A DNA stretch of 64,000 bases, taken from the NCBI RefSeq assembly GCF_024323335.1, contig NC_066585.1, positions 184,096,294 to 184,160,293 on the forward strand. Direction: 5' to 3'. The stretch is from Lathyrus oleraceus (Eukaryota > Streptophyta > Magnoliopsida > Fabales > Fabaceae). The first letter of the stretch is position 1, and every line of letters starts with the position of its first letter. The position numbers and the translations under genes are program-made. Shown here piece by piece: positions 11,801-23,913 of this stretch. The notes under the pieces are model-generated. The model was given only the letters and a program-made list of their open reading frames with translations, ran no database searches and was not told the DNA's origin.

Positions 11801-13027
11801 ATGATTTTTGGTTAGTCTTGACATATGAGAGACTTAACCTTCTTTGATCCAAATCAAATTCAACTTGATCAAAGATCAAGTTAATTTCTTTGTGTCCAAG
11901 ATAGGTTGCTTCTTGGTTAAGCAAAAAACCTAAAATCCATACAAGGCTTTCCTTCTTTTCTTTTGGCATGGCAAGTTGTAGAAGCTTGGCTTACTAGTCA
12001 TGATCACTAACTTGTGTTTATTTGCCTATAGTTTTATTTACCGGCCTCAGATAGGTGTGACTACTACATTAGTCCACTTACGATTGCTTAACATAGCGTT
12101 AAATTGTCTTATGACACACTAACATTAACTACTAATTACTAACTTTAATTTAAGCATTTAATTCTTGCAATTTACTTTAATGCAATTTATTTTCTTGCTC
12201 ATTTATTCATATTGCATTTTCCCTCTGCTCACTTGAGCTCATATTTTATGTTTATGCCATTTTCCTTTTGCTCATTTGAGCTCATTATTGTAAATATATT
12301 GTTGCTTTTGTGTTTGTTTTGTCTTTGTTTGTGTGAACCCAATGCAAAAAGGATAAAGGACTTAGAATTAGAACCTCACCTATGCTTAAAGGAGTTCAAG
12401 AGCAACTAGGCCTCATGCCTTTAGAATTCTAAACTTGTTGAAGAGTAACTAGGCCTCATGCCTTTAGAATGCTAAATCTTAAAGTTGACTTCAAAGGACC
12501 CATAATCTAAACTCATTCTTTGTCCATTCCTCTTATTGCATTGTGAACTTTTTGATGTTTGTTCTTTTGTGATAGGGATTCCAAACTTGAGATAGTAAGA
12601 AGGACCATTGTCATGAGTATCCAAGTTAAGAGAGACAAGCCAAATGGAGATTCTAAGAGCTTGAATGAATATTTGTTTGATTGCTTGAGTTAATTGCTAA
12701 GTCCAAAGGAAAGGAGCATCTTGAATCATCTTTATGATCTCAAGAAAAGGAACTCCAAGGGTTTTATCTCTTCTCTTATCTTTGCATATTTAGGACTATC
12801 CCTTCTCTTCTTCTCTCCATTCTAACCCAAGCCAAACTCATTTTGTGCAAACTTTGACATTATTTTAAAACTAGAAACCTAGGCCTTATGCCTTTGATTT
12901 TTTCAAATTCTTTTCATTAATACTTATTTTGAATGAACCTTAAGCCAAACTCATTTTGGCGACTCGAATTGTATGATTTACTTTTGATTTAGTCAATAAA
13001 TCATAAGGTAACGAATACCCCACTACA
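8890..13027 (+). repeat. RE3: truncated, internally deleted Ogre LTR
   Basis: It aligns along its length with the RE7 LTR (about 31380-36188). Shared landmarks are ACCACCAAGCATGCTTGAATTG near 8920, a TATA box TATAAATA at 10321-10328, CCGGCCTCAGATAG near 12042 and the end GGTAACGAATACCCC then ACTACA at 13027. The first 90 or so bases, including the TGTAAGACCCC start, are missing. A block of several hundred bases before the end is also deleted (12940-12957). No internal Ogre sequence follows, so it is probably a decayed solo LTR. Small ORFs inside are not genes. Confidence 0.8.
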
Positions 13028-13611
13028 CGGGATAAGTTCAAAACAACAGAAGCTCTTGAAGTTTTTAAGATCATAATGTAAGTTACTAGTTTTTGAAGGA
13101 ATGCTCTACTATTTGATTCTAAAACTTTCACGATGTTGTTTGAGAAAGATCTCAATCAGGAATCAGAACCAAGCATCAAGTTTTCAAGTATTTGAAAACC
13201 AGGCTTTGAAGAAGGATCTTTAATCAGGTTTTTAAAGCTCTTTTCAAAGATATTTTGTCAAAAGTAACCAGGCTCTGAAAGAGAATTTCAAAAGAACTAG
13301 ACTCTGAAGCTTCTTCAAAAGAATTCAATCAAGGTTCTGAATTAAAGTTCATCAGAATGTTGAGCTTGACAACCAGTGCTCTGGATAAATTCAACCAACT
13401 TCCATAGATAGACCAAATTCTGATGGAAGATTATTCTACTACTTCAAAAAGGTTTAATCATGAAAGTGTTCTTTCGTACTGATTTTATCTTTTTAGGATT
13501 ATACATCTCAGGGGAGTTGTGTGCTTCTGTAAGATGTATCTGTATGTGATTACCCTGTACAAAACTGTTCATTAAAATACATGTTTTTGTCATCATAAAA
13601 AAGGAGGAGAT
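13028..13611 (+). other. RE2 3' UTR and polypurine tract
   Basis: No gene is seen. It is rich in CTCTGAAG/TTCTGAAG-like short repeats. AAAAAAGGAGGAGA at 13597-13610 directly precedes the LTR start and is the polypurine tract that primes plus-strand DNA synthesis. Confidence 0.7.
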
Positions 13612-14609
13612 TGTAGGAACATGATTTGGTTATGCATCCATACCTTAAGTTTTGATGATAACAATGTTATATTTGTGTGAGAATAATTTTGGTTCCCTAA
13701 TAGTTTGTTATTGTGGAGCTTTAACATCCAGTTCTGGTTCTGAGTATATGACGTGCAACGTCATCAGTTTCTGAACATTGTATTCATGATTCCGCTTTTG
13801 TGCTAATCATGAGAAATTCTAAAAGATATCAAGTTATTGCTACAATATTCTTTCTGCTTTTGTGCTGATTCACTCCTAAGAAGTTTCTAAAGAGACGTAG
13901 GTTACTGCTGCAATATTCTCTCCATTTTTGCTTATGGACGTGACTATGATTATCAAGCTTCTGAATAATGGCAAGCTTCTGAAGTTTTGTTACTTAGCTG
14001 AAGATTATGAAGATATCAAGCTAGACATTTAGGTTTCAAGGTTCTAACTGTAGACTATGAAGACTCTAAAGATTATGAAGATACTGAAGATCCCAAGCTA
14101 GATTGCTGACGATGTCAAGGTTTTGACTGAAAATTCTGAAGTTTCTGAAGTTTCTGAATCTAGCTTTATGTTTCTTCATTTCATGCTTCATCAACTTTCA
14201 TCTGAAGCCAATGAACTTCAAGATAAGATTAAATGGGTATATGATCTAATAGTACATGGTACAAATCAAATATTCTTTCCACTACCTGATATCATGGGCA
14301 AGGACAGTACTATACATCACAATCGTCACTGAATTTGTGGGTGAAGGACAGTATGCAGTATCACTCCTCTCACCATTCAACAGTGAACAAGCGCTCTATT
14401 TGGTTTCCCCATTTTACCCTCCAACGGTCTTCTTTTTATGCTATATAAGTAGGACTTGGAGACTTAAAGAAAAACAAGCTGAATGCTGAAGCGCTACATT
14501 AATTTGACAAGTCTATTTCTTTGTGAAAAACTATCAATTTTGTATACAGTTTTTCTTTAAGTGTTTGTAATGCATTTGTGTAAAATATGCTTGTGTAGAA
14601 GCAACATGT
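13612..14609 (+). repeat. RE2 3' LTR, truncated at 14609 by RE4
   Basis: It begins TGTAGGAACATGATTTGG and is a diverged relative of the RE4 LTR that starts at 14610. A TATA box (TATATAAG) lies at 14442-14449. It stops after GTGTAGAAGCAACATGT, while the RE4 LTR continues for roughly 390 more bases past the equivalent point. The simplest reading is that RE4 inserted here and the rest of this LTR lies beyond RE4, outside the window. Confidence 0.8.
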
Positions 14610-15954
14610 TGTTAGAACAAGATTTGGTTTTGCATATATACCTTGAGTTTTGTGATAACAATATTGTATTTGTGTGAGAATAATTTTTGTATCCTAATGG
14701 TTTATTATTTTATAGCCTTAACAACCAATTATGATTATGAATATATAATGTGCAACATCATCAGTTTCTGAACTATGTGTTCCAAATCCGCTTCTGCGCC
14801 AGCTAGTAGAAGTTTTGAAAGACGTTCAATATTGTTGCTGCAATGTTCTTTCTCCTTCTCTACTGATTCACATATCATAAGCTTCTGAGGAGACACTATG
14901 TTGCTTCTATAATGTTCTCTTGGCTCATGCTTCTGGACGTGAATCTGATCACCAAACTTCTGAAGAATGGCAAGCTTCAAAAGTTGTGTTATGTAGTTGA
15001 AGGTTCTAAAGATCTCAAGTCAAGCGATTGAAATTATCAAGGTTCTGACTGAGGATTCTGAAGACTCTAAAGATTCTGAAGATCTCAAGCCAAACTACCG
15101 ACGTTGTCAAGGTTCTGACTAAAGATTATGAAGTTTCTGAATCCAGCTTTATGTTTCTTTATTTCATGCTTCATCAACTTTCATCAGAAGCCAATAAACT
15201 TGAAGATAAGATCAAAATGGGAACGTGATCAAATAGTACATAGTATAAATCAAACATCCTTTCCACTGCCTGATTTAGTGGGCAAGGACAGTACTATATA
15301 TCACACCTATCAGTGATTTTATGGGCGAAGGACAATACGCAATATCATTCCTTTACCATCCAACAGTGGACAGCAGCTCAAATGAGCTTTCCCCATTTCC
15401 CCCTCCAACGATCTTATGCTTATGCTATATAACTAAGACTTGGAGACTTGAAGAAAAGTTCCGGTGACACAATATTGTGACAAGTTATTTTCTTTGTGAA
15501 AAGCTATCATTATTTTGTACACAGTTTTTCTTTAAGTGTTTGTTATTCATTCGTGTAAAATCTGCTTGTGTAGAAGCATCTTGTAACACACAAAATATTA
15601 TTCAAACTATTTATTTGATTCCTTAAGGAGGTTATCCTTGAGAAGACAAATAAGGTTGTTCTTTGTGAGTCCTTAAGGAGACTAAGTTTAGTTGGATCCT
15701 TGAGAAGACAAAGAAGGTTATTCTTTGTGTTTGTTGTAATTTGTTGATTATAGTGGATTAAGTCTTTGTGTATAAGGAAAAATCACATTGGCTGGTGGAT
15801 TGGATTAGCTTTGAGTTTCAAGTGAACTAGGATAAAAATACTTGTGTTTTCATCTCTTTGTTATTAACTTGTTAGTGGTATTCTTATTTTGGAAAAAGCT
15901 TTTGCTTATAAAACCCAATTCAAACCCCCATTTCTTGTGTTTTTTACACCTTCA
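14610..15954 (+). repeat. RE4 5' LTR (1345 bp)
   Basis: It begins TGTTAGAACAAG and ends ACACCTTCA just before the primer site. A TATA box (TATATAAC) lies at 15426-15433. U3 holds degenerate GAAGATTCTGAAG repeats (15050-15130). U5 has a 62-bp near-tandem duplication of CCTTGAGAAGACAAA (15636 and 15698). Confidence 0.85.
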
Positions 15955-15956
15955 AT

Positions 15957-15968
15957 TGGTATCAGAGC
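15957..15968 (+). other. RE4 primer binding site (tRNA-Met type)
   Basis: TGGTATCAGAGC follows the LTR end after two spacer bases, as in RE1. Confidence 0.9.
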
Positions 15969-16043
15969 TTCGGTTCTGTTTATGATAAAAAGTTTTATCA
16001 ATACCTCACAGTATTAAGTATCGATCCAGTTTGTGTAAGAAAT

Positions 16044-17080
16044 AATGGTTGCTGCTAACGCTGCTAACGTTACTAATAATAATGAAGGAGATCATTACAG
16101 TTCAAAACCACCTTTTTTTATGGTGAAAAGTTTGACTGTTGGAAAGATAGAATAGAAAGTTTCTTTCTTGGTTCTGATGTTGATCTCTAGGATCTAGTAG
16201 TCGATGGCTACATTCATCCAATAAATGTTGAAGGAAATACTTTAGCAAGAAGTGATATGTCTGATCAACAGAAGAAAGACTTCAAAAATTATCATAAGGC
16301 TGAAACCATATTACTTAATGCTATCATTTATACGGAGTATGAGAAGATAACAAACAAAGATTCTGCCAAATCCATTTTTGACTCTCTAAGGATGACTCAT
16401 GAGGGAAATGCTCAAGTAAAGGAGACAAAGGCCTTGGCCTTAATCCAGAAATATGAGGCATTCAAAACGGAAGATGATGAAACAGTTGAGAATATGTTCT
16501 CAAGGTTTCAGATGCTTGTCGTAGGACTTAAAGTTCTGGGCGAAGGGTATTCTACAGCTGATCATGTCAAGAGAATTATTAGAAGTCTTCCCAAAAAATG
16601 GAGACCTATGGTAACTACCTTTAAGCTGGCAAATGATCTCAACAGCATCAGTCTTGAAGAACTTGTTATCTCTTTAAGAATCCATGAGATTGAGCTAAAA
16701 GAAGATAAACCTCAAAAGCGAGGTAAATTTGTTTCTCTAAAATCCAAGCTTGAGAAGATAAAGCCTATCAAGCTGAGGAAGAATCAGAAGGATCTGATAA
16801 AGACTCAGATGATGATGATAAGTTGGCTCTAATCTCAAAGAGAGTCAACAGACTCAGGAAACACATGCAAAGTAGTCAAGGGAAGTTCAGAGGAGTCAAA
16901 AGGACTGCTGGTCGCTTCGATTCTTTGTCTGGAAAAAAGAAGCAAGGTTCCAGAAAAGAAGTTATTTGCTTCGAGTGCAAGGATTCAGGCCACTACAAAA
17001 ATGATTGTCCTAAGATGAAGAAGGACATAAGGCCCAAGAAGAATTTCTCTAAGGTCAAGAAGGTGTTAATGGATACCTAG
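16044..17080 (+). pseudogene. RE4 gag, frameshifted
   Basis: The likely start is the ATG at 16044 (M-V-A-A-N). A one-base loss in the T-run near 16116 and a stop near 16190 break the N-terminus. The 191-residue piece from 16257 has the UBN2-type gag core (SIFDSLRMTHEGNAQVKETKA). A slip near 16790 moves to another frame that carries a zinc knuckle, CFECKDSGHYKNDC (16975-17010), with all C-C-H-C ligands intact. A stop at 17078 and further stops before 17138 separate it from pol. Confidence 0.8.
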
Positions 17081-19137
17081 GATGATTCAGAATCTGAAGA
17101 ATGAGATCCTGACGAAGAAAAATCCAATGTTTCACCGATGGCAACTACAGAGGATCCCACAAGCTCTAAAGAACTAGAAGACAAAGTATTATCAGAATCA
17201 GAATCCGACTTCGATTCTGAAGAGACATCCTTAACAGCTCAGTTGAAACACCAATCATGGTACCTGGACAGTGGATGCTTGCGACACATGACAGGCAGAA
17301 GGTCTATGTTCCAAGATTTGGAACTTAAGCCTGGAGGCTTCGTTGGTTTCAGAGGAAACCAGAAAGGAAAGATCATTGGCTCTGGAACCATTGGTAACGG
17401 TAAACTTTCTTCTATTACTAATGTTCTTTTAGTTGATGGTCTGATGCATAACATGTTGTCTATTAGACAACTTAGTGACGATGATTATGACATCATCTTT
17501 AATCAAAAGTCATGTAAGGCTGTTAGTTAGAAAGATGGTACAATCCTTTTTAAAGGAAAGAGGAAAAATAACATTTATAAAATTAGACTTTATGATCTTG
17601 AAGATCAAAATGTAAAATGTCTAATGTCTATTAATAAAGAGAAATGGGTATGGCATAGACGTTTGAGCCATATTAGCATGAGAGGTATTTCTCATCTAAA
17701 TAAGCTTAAATTAGTCAGAAGTCTACCCAACCTGAAGTTCGCTTCAGATGCTCTTTGTGAAGCATGTCAGAAAGGCAAGTTTTCTAAAACTTCTTTCAAA
17801 GCAAAAACTGTTGTTTCTACCTCTAGACCATTAGAACTTCTGCACATTAACTTATTTGGACCAGTGAAAATTGCTTCTATCAATGGAAATAAGTATGGAT
17901 TGGTCATTATTGATGACTACAGTCATTGGACATGGGTAAAGTTCTTGAAACACAAGGATGGGTCACATTTTGTGTTTTCTACCTTCTACTCACTAGTGCA
18001 GACATAAATGAATTGCAAAATGGTCATAATCATAAGTGATCATGGTGGCGAATTTGAAAATAAACATTTTGAAAATATTTTTGATTCAAATGGTATTTCC
18101 CATGAGTTCTCCTGTCGTAGAACTCCATAGCAAAATGGAGTTGTAGAAAGGAAGAATAGGACCTCGCAAGAAATGGCTCGTACCATGATCCAAGAAATTA
18201 ATATAGCTAAGTATTTCTGAGAAAAAGCAGTTAACACAACATGTTATACTCAAAACAAGATTTCTATCTGACCTATTATGGGTAAGACTCCTTATGAATT
18301 GTGGAAGAACAGAAAACCCAACATTTCTTATTTTTATCCTTTTGGATGTGAATGTTTTATGTTAATTACTAAAGAGAATCTTGGTAAGTTTGATTCTAAA
18401 GCACAAAAGTGTTTAATGTTAGGATATTCTGAATGTTCTAAAGGCTATAAAATCTTTAACACAGAAACACGAATTATTGAGGAATTAATTCATGTTAGAT
18501 TCAATGATAAGCTTGACCCTGAAAAGTCAAAACTAGTTGACAAATTTGTAGATTTGAAGATTAATCTTTCAGAATCCAAGGATATTGTTTATGGAGAAAA
18601 AGACTCAGAAGGAAAAGCCAAAGAATCTTAAGAAACGACTCAACCAGAAGTAATCATTGATCAAACTCTTCAGAAGAAAAGTAGATCAAGAACTTCTAAT
18701 TTTGAAGAATTGATTCTGGGAGACAAGAATGCTTCAGTCAGAACTAGATCTTCATTAAAACCTTCTGAAGAGACTCTTCTTGGTTTAGTGTCTCTGATAG
18801 AACCCACATTTTATTGATTAAACTCTTCTAGATAGTGAATGGATTCTGGCTATGCAAAAAGAACAAAATCAATTCACCAGAAATGATATTTGGATCTTGT
18901 TCAGAAACCAAAAGGCTTCCATGTCATTGGAATATGATGAGTCTTTAGAAACAAGCTGAATGAGAAAGGCGAGGTTGTTAGAAATAAGACTCGACTGGTA
19001 GCATAATGTTATAGTCAACAAGAAGGTATAAACTATACAGAAACCTTTTCTCCAATTTCCAGGTTAGAGTCCATTCGACTTTTAATTTCTTTTGCAGTCA
19101 ATCATGACTTCATCCTTTATCAGATGGATGTTAAGAG
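17081..19137 (+). pseudogene. RE4 pol, part 1: protease, integrase and start of RT, heavily mutated
   Basis: The protease motif WYLDSGCLRHMTG near 17260-17300 keeps its Asp. The integrase zinc region is present (WHRRLSHI..CEAC). The first catalytic residue reads LLHINLFGP near 17840, where the family has D rather than N. The second Asp (ISDHGGEFE) and the Glu (QNGVVERKN) are present. Stops interrupt at 17528, 18005, 18128 and 18218, among others. Reverse transcriptase begins near 18830 and is cut at 19138 by RE5, just after the QMDVKS motif; the reading resumes at 26425. Confidence 0.8.
19133..19137 (+). repeat. RE5 target-site duplication, left copy
   Basis: AAGAG here and AAGAG at 26420-26424 flank RE5 exactly. 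Removing RE5 and one copy restores continuous reverse transcriptase sequence of RE4. Confidence 0.95.
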
Positions 19138-20503
19138 TGAAGGAGAATTGCCATCCAAGGCGATGCGAAATTTAAATATTTTTCCATTTAGTGATCCTTA
19201 CGAATGGGCATGATCAGTGATAGAATCGTTACCTCTTATGGCGATTCAAACCTTTGGTGCAGATCTCTTGTAACAATCAAAACCTTGGATACAAATCCAC
19301 GGAGCGATCACGAATGTTGAACAATGACAACGTCTCTACTCAGTCCACACGAACGGGTTTCTTCAATCTCAGTGCTAGCTGGTACGAATGAAGGCTTTGA
19401 GTGAGAGAGAGAGGGAAACGAAATTCCAAGTCTTCACTTGAGTTTTAGTCTGAGTGACAATGCTTCTACCCAAGGGGTTCTATTTATAGAACCACTTGTT
19501 TGGGCTTCAAGCTAAAAAGCCCATTTAAGTGTATTTTGGCCCATATCTTATAATATGCCCAAAATCACTTAAGTATTTGGTAGCTTACCATATTTCGTAT
19601 TCTACTTAAGTACCCCGTACCTTACGATGTTCCTTAGTTACTCTATCTATCATCAATCCGTCCTTTGTGTGTGACCCTGTAGGTTTTCGCGACGTTGGCA
19701 ATTATATTAAATCACTCATTTAACATAATAAATAGTGAGCGGTATCTAGCAACACATCACTACTACCCAAGACACGAAAATGTCATGTGATCTGACAAAA
19801 CCTCTTGTGATAATATTTATGTGTATAATTACCCCTTTGCCCTTATGTCTATATTGAACACAAGGTATAGACCGTGTCATCCTTGTCCAGTTCAATATTG
19901 GATCCATAGATATTTATCCTGTTACGTAGGATGGGAAAATTCCATCTAGGTCACTCATGTCCCTCAGCATGCTTTGTGGAGTACCCATCAACTGTCTTTA
20001 TGGTTATCCAGTTACGGACAACGTTGGATCAGCAATAAAGCACTCGACTCTACATCTACGATCCATAGTGGTTTCAGGTCGAAGAGTGGTATACACCATT
20101 ATCACCATGAGAATAACTTATGACACTTTGCATAACTCTCTATATAGTATTCTCATAGCGGGTCAATCCGGTATAAATATTACTCTTAATATTCATACCT
20201 ATGTTTAAGACTTGATAACTCTTTATCCATGATCCATGAGATGTGATCATCAGTCTACAAACATAATAGTCTTAATGCTTTAATGTTATCCCACTTCACA
20301 ATAAAGCTCGACTACGGATACTTTAAGAATAGTGTCCTTATGTTTAACGTGATCTCATGATTAAGTCATACTTGATACATTAAACGGACTAGCTATTCTA
20401 GGGACTTTATTAATCAAACATAATAAAGAAAAAACCTTTTATTAATTAATAAATAATTCGATATAAGTACCAAAAATATTGGCCTCTAGGGCTTACACCA
20501 ACA
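19138..20503 (-). repeat. RE5 3' LTR (1366 bp), complete
   Basis: In plus orientation it runs from TGAAGGAGAATTG to TTACACCAACA. It is closely similar to 25157-26419 apart from its first 84 bases, which the other copy lacks. A minus-strand TATA box (TATAAATA) lies at 19481-19488. Confidence 0.92.
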
Positions 20504-20517
20504 ATCTCCCACTAGCA

Positions 20518-23500
20518 CTAGAGCCAATCAGACATACCCCTAATGCCCATTGATCTAGTATGGCCATCATGCTTCTGCTGCGCAAGAGGCTTTGTCAGTG
20601 GGTCAGCAATATTGTCAAGTGTAGGTACTCTACATATTTTCACATCTCCTCTGTCTATTATCTCTCGAATGAGATGATAACACCTAAGTATGTGTTTGGA
20701 TCGTTGGTGAGATCTAGGATCCTTAGCTTGTGCGATAGCACCATTGTTATCACAATAGAGACCAATGGGATCCACAATGCTAGGGACTATGCCAAGTTCA
20801 CTAATGAACTTTTTGATCCAAACAGCTTCCTTTGCTGCACTTGAGGCAGCAATATACTCGGCCTCGGTTGTAGAATCAGCAACTGTATCTTGCTTTGAGC
20901 TTTTCCAGCTCACAGCGCCACCGTTTAAGCAAAACACATAACCAGATTGCGATCTAAAGTCATCCTTATCTGTCTGGAAGCTAGCGTCGGTGTATCCAAT
21001 TACAGCCAACTCTTCCTGACCTCCATATATCAAGAGTGACTCCTTAGTCCTTCTCAAGTACTTAAGGATATTCTTGACAGCTACCCAATGGGCATCACTA
21101 GGATCAGATTGGTACCTACTCGTTGCACTTAAAGCATACGAGACATCTGGTCGAGTACATAACATGGCATACATGATAGATCCTATTGCAGATGCATATG
21201 GAATCTTATTCATGTGATCCCTTTCTTCCTTAGTTGAAGGGGATAGTGCTTTTGATAGACACAGGCCATGTTGTATAGGTATGAATCCTTTCTTGGAATC
21301 ATGCATATTAAAGCGTCTCAGCACTTTGTCTATGTATGTACTCTGACTTAGGCCAAGCAGTTTTTATGATCTATCTCTATAGATTTTGATTCCTAATATA
21401 TAGGATGCTTTACCTAGGTCCTTCATTGAAAAGCATTTTCCCAACCAAGACTTTACTTATTGCAGGGTAGGGACATCGTTTCGAATGAGTAATACGTCAT
21501 CTACATATAACACCAGGAACACGATCATGCTCCCACTAACCTTCTTGTATACACAAGGCTCGTCTTCGTTCTTGATGAATCCATATTGTTTTATTGTTTC
21601 ATCAAAACGAAGATTCCAGCTTCTGGAAGCTTGCTTCAATTCATAGATTGATTTTTGTAGCTTACATATCTTTTGGGCTTCTTCTGGTATGTCAAATCCT
21701 TCAGGCTGTGTCATGTACACATCCTCAAGAAGATTCCCATTAAGGAAAGCAGTTTTGAAATCCATCTGCCATATTTCATAATCATGATATGCAGCGATAA
21801 CAAGTAAAATCCGAACAGATTTAAGCATTGCAACTGGTGAAAAGGTTTCATCATAGTCAACCCCATGAATTTGTTTATATCCTTTTGCAACCAGTCTTGC
21901 CTTATAGGTATGTACCTTACCATCCATGTCAGTCTTCTTTTTGAAGACCCACTTGCATCCTATAGGATTAACTCCTACAGGAGGCTCTACCAAGGTCCAA
22001 ACTTGGTTTGTGTACATGGAATCCATTTCAGATTTCATGGCTTCTAGCCACTTCTCAGACTCGGGTCCAGTTACGGCCTCTTGGTAGGTTACAGGCTCAT
22101 CTTGATCCATGAGTAATATATCACCTTGATCTGTTATGAGATATCCATATCTCTCAGGTAGGTGAGGTATCTTGCTTGACCTACGCTGGTCTTGTTCTAC
22201 TTGAGCAGGTTGCTCTTCCACAACTACTTGTGTTTCCTGCTCTAATTCCTCCATAGGTGTATCGATGCTTTGTGATTCTTGAATTTCTTCAAGCTCTACT
22301 TTCCTCCCACTTATTCCTTTGGAAATAAAATCCTTTTCTAGGAAAACTCCAGTTCGAGAGACAAACACTTTGCCCTCTGAAGGATTGTAGAAGTAGTACC
22401 CTCTTGTTTCTTTAGGATACCCCACAAATAAGAATTTGTCAGATTTGGGCTCAAGCTTAGTTGAAATTTGTCGTTTCACATAAACTTCGCAACCCCATAT
22501 CTTCATGTAAGACATATGTGGTTTCTTACCACTCCATATCTCATATGGTGTCTTCTCAACCTTTTTGGATGGAACACGGTTAAGTGTGTAAGCTGTTGTC
22601 AATAGTGCATGTCCCCAAAAGGAGTTTGGAAGATCGGCGTGACTCATCATGGATCGGACCATGTCTAACAGGGTTCGATTTCTTCTCTCAGATACACCAT
22701 TCCATTGGGGTGTTCCAGGAGGAGTGAGTTGGGATAGGATCCCACACTCTTTCAGATGGTCATCAAACTCTAGGCTTAAATACTCACCACCTCGATCTGA
22801 TCGAAGAGTTTTAATATTCTTACCTAGTTGGTTTTGTACTTCATTCTTGAATTCCTTGAACTTTTCAAAGGACTCTGATTTGTGTTTCATTAAATACACA
22901 TAACCATATCTACTAAAATCATCAGTGAATATGATGAAGTGCTGAAATCCTCCTCTGGCTGGTATGTTCAGTGGTCCACATACATCAGTATGTATAAGGG
23001 CCAAAAGATCATTCTCTTTTTCACCTTTTCCTGTGAATGGAGACTTTGTCATCTTTCCAATTAAACAAGATCTGCATGTCTCATATGATTCATAATCAAA
23101 AGAGTCCAACAGTCCATCTTTATGGAGTTTGGAAATGCGTTTCTCATTTATGTGGCCTAATCGACAATGCCAAAGGTAAGTTGGATTTAACTCATTAGGT
23201 TTCATCCTTTTAGTATTAATGTTATAAATAGGCATTTCAAGATCAAGGACATATAGTCCATTGTTCAATTGTGCAGTAGCATAGAATATATCATTCAAAT
23301 AAATTGGACAACAATTGTTCTTTATTATAAATGAAAAGCCAAACTTGTCCAAACAAGAAACAAAAATAATATTCCTGCTAATTGCAGGTACATAATAACA
23401 GTTCTCTAACTGAATTATTAAACCACTAGGTAAAGTCAATACATAAGTTCCTACGGCTAAGGCAGCAACCTTTGCTCCATTGCCAACTCGTAGGTCGACT

Positions 23501-23913
23501 TCACCTTTTGCCAAATCTCTACTCCTTTTTAGTCCATGCACATTTGTACAAATGTGAGAACCGCATCCAGTATCTAATACCCATGATGCAGAAGTAGATA
23601 AATTAATTTCAATAATAAAAATACCTGAAGTTGGAGTCTCTACTCCATTCTTCCTATCTTCCAGGTACTTTGGGCAGTTCGTCTTCCAGTGTTCGGTCTT
23701 ACCGCAATGGAAGTAGGTGCCTTCTTTTGCTATGCCTCCACTGGGGTTCAAAGCAGCAATAGTGGGTTTGGGTTTGACAACTTCCTTGCCTTTCCCTTTT
23801 TCATGTTTGAGGACAATCCTCATGTTTAGGTACCAATCTAGAAAATTTATCCCAAACAATTTTTCCTTCTCAAGGATTGATCGCAAGATGTTGTTAGAGG
23901 TGTTTGTTGTCAA
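20518..23913 (-). pseudogene. RE5 gag-pol in one frame, with gag largely deleted and two stops in RT
   Basis: Gag starts MTTNTSNNILRSILEKEK. After about 37 residues it jumps in frame from RIVLKHE to KGKGKEVVKPKP, so most of the capsid domain is missing. The zinc knuckle reads YFHCGKTEHWKTNC, with the first Cys changed to Tyr. Protease (WVLDTGCGSH), integrase (HTDVCGP, LRSDRGGEY, WNGVSERRN) and the RT motif YVDDVLL are intact. Stops at 21457-21459 and 21364-21366 interrupt late RT. RNase H follows (GYTDASFQTD, STTEAEYIAA). Everything from 23913 to 20518 lies in a single frame apart from these two stops. Confidence 0.88.

Larger units (their letters stand above)
7663..14609 (+). mobile_element. 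RE2: remnant of an older SIRE-like copia, 3' half only
   Basis: The stretch after RE1 (7663-8889) matches the region of RE4 from the pol end through the start of its extra ORF (27660-28500). After the RE3 LTR fragment, 13028-13611 is 3' UTR, followed by a polypurine tract and a 3' LTR starting at 13612. Gag and pol are absent from the window. RE2 hosts RE1, RE3 and, in its LTR, RE4. Confidence 0.75.

Noticed and set aside
20560..20844. Plus-strand ORF of 94 codons
   Set aside because: It is antisense to RE5 RNase H.
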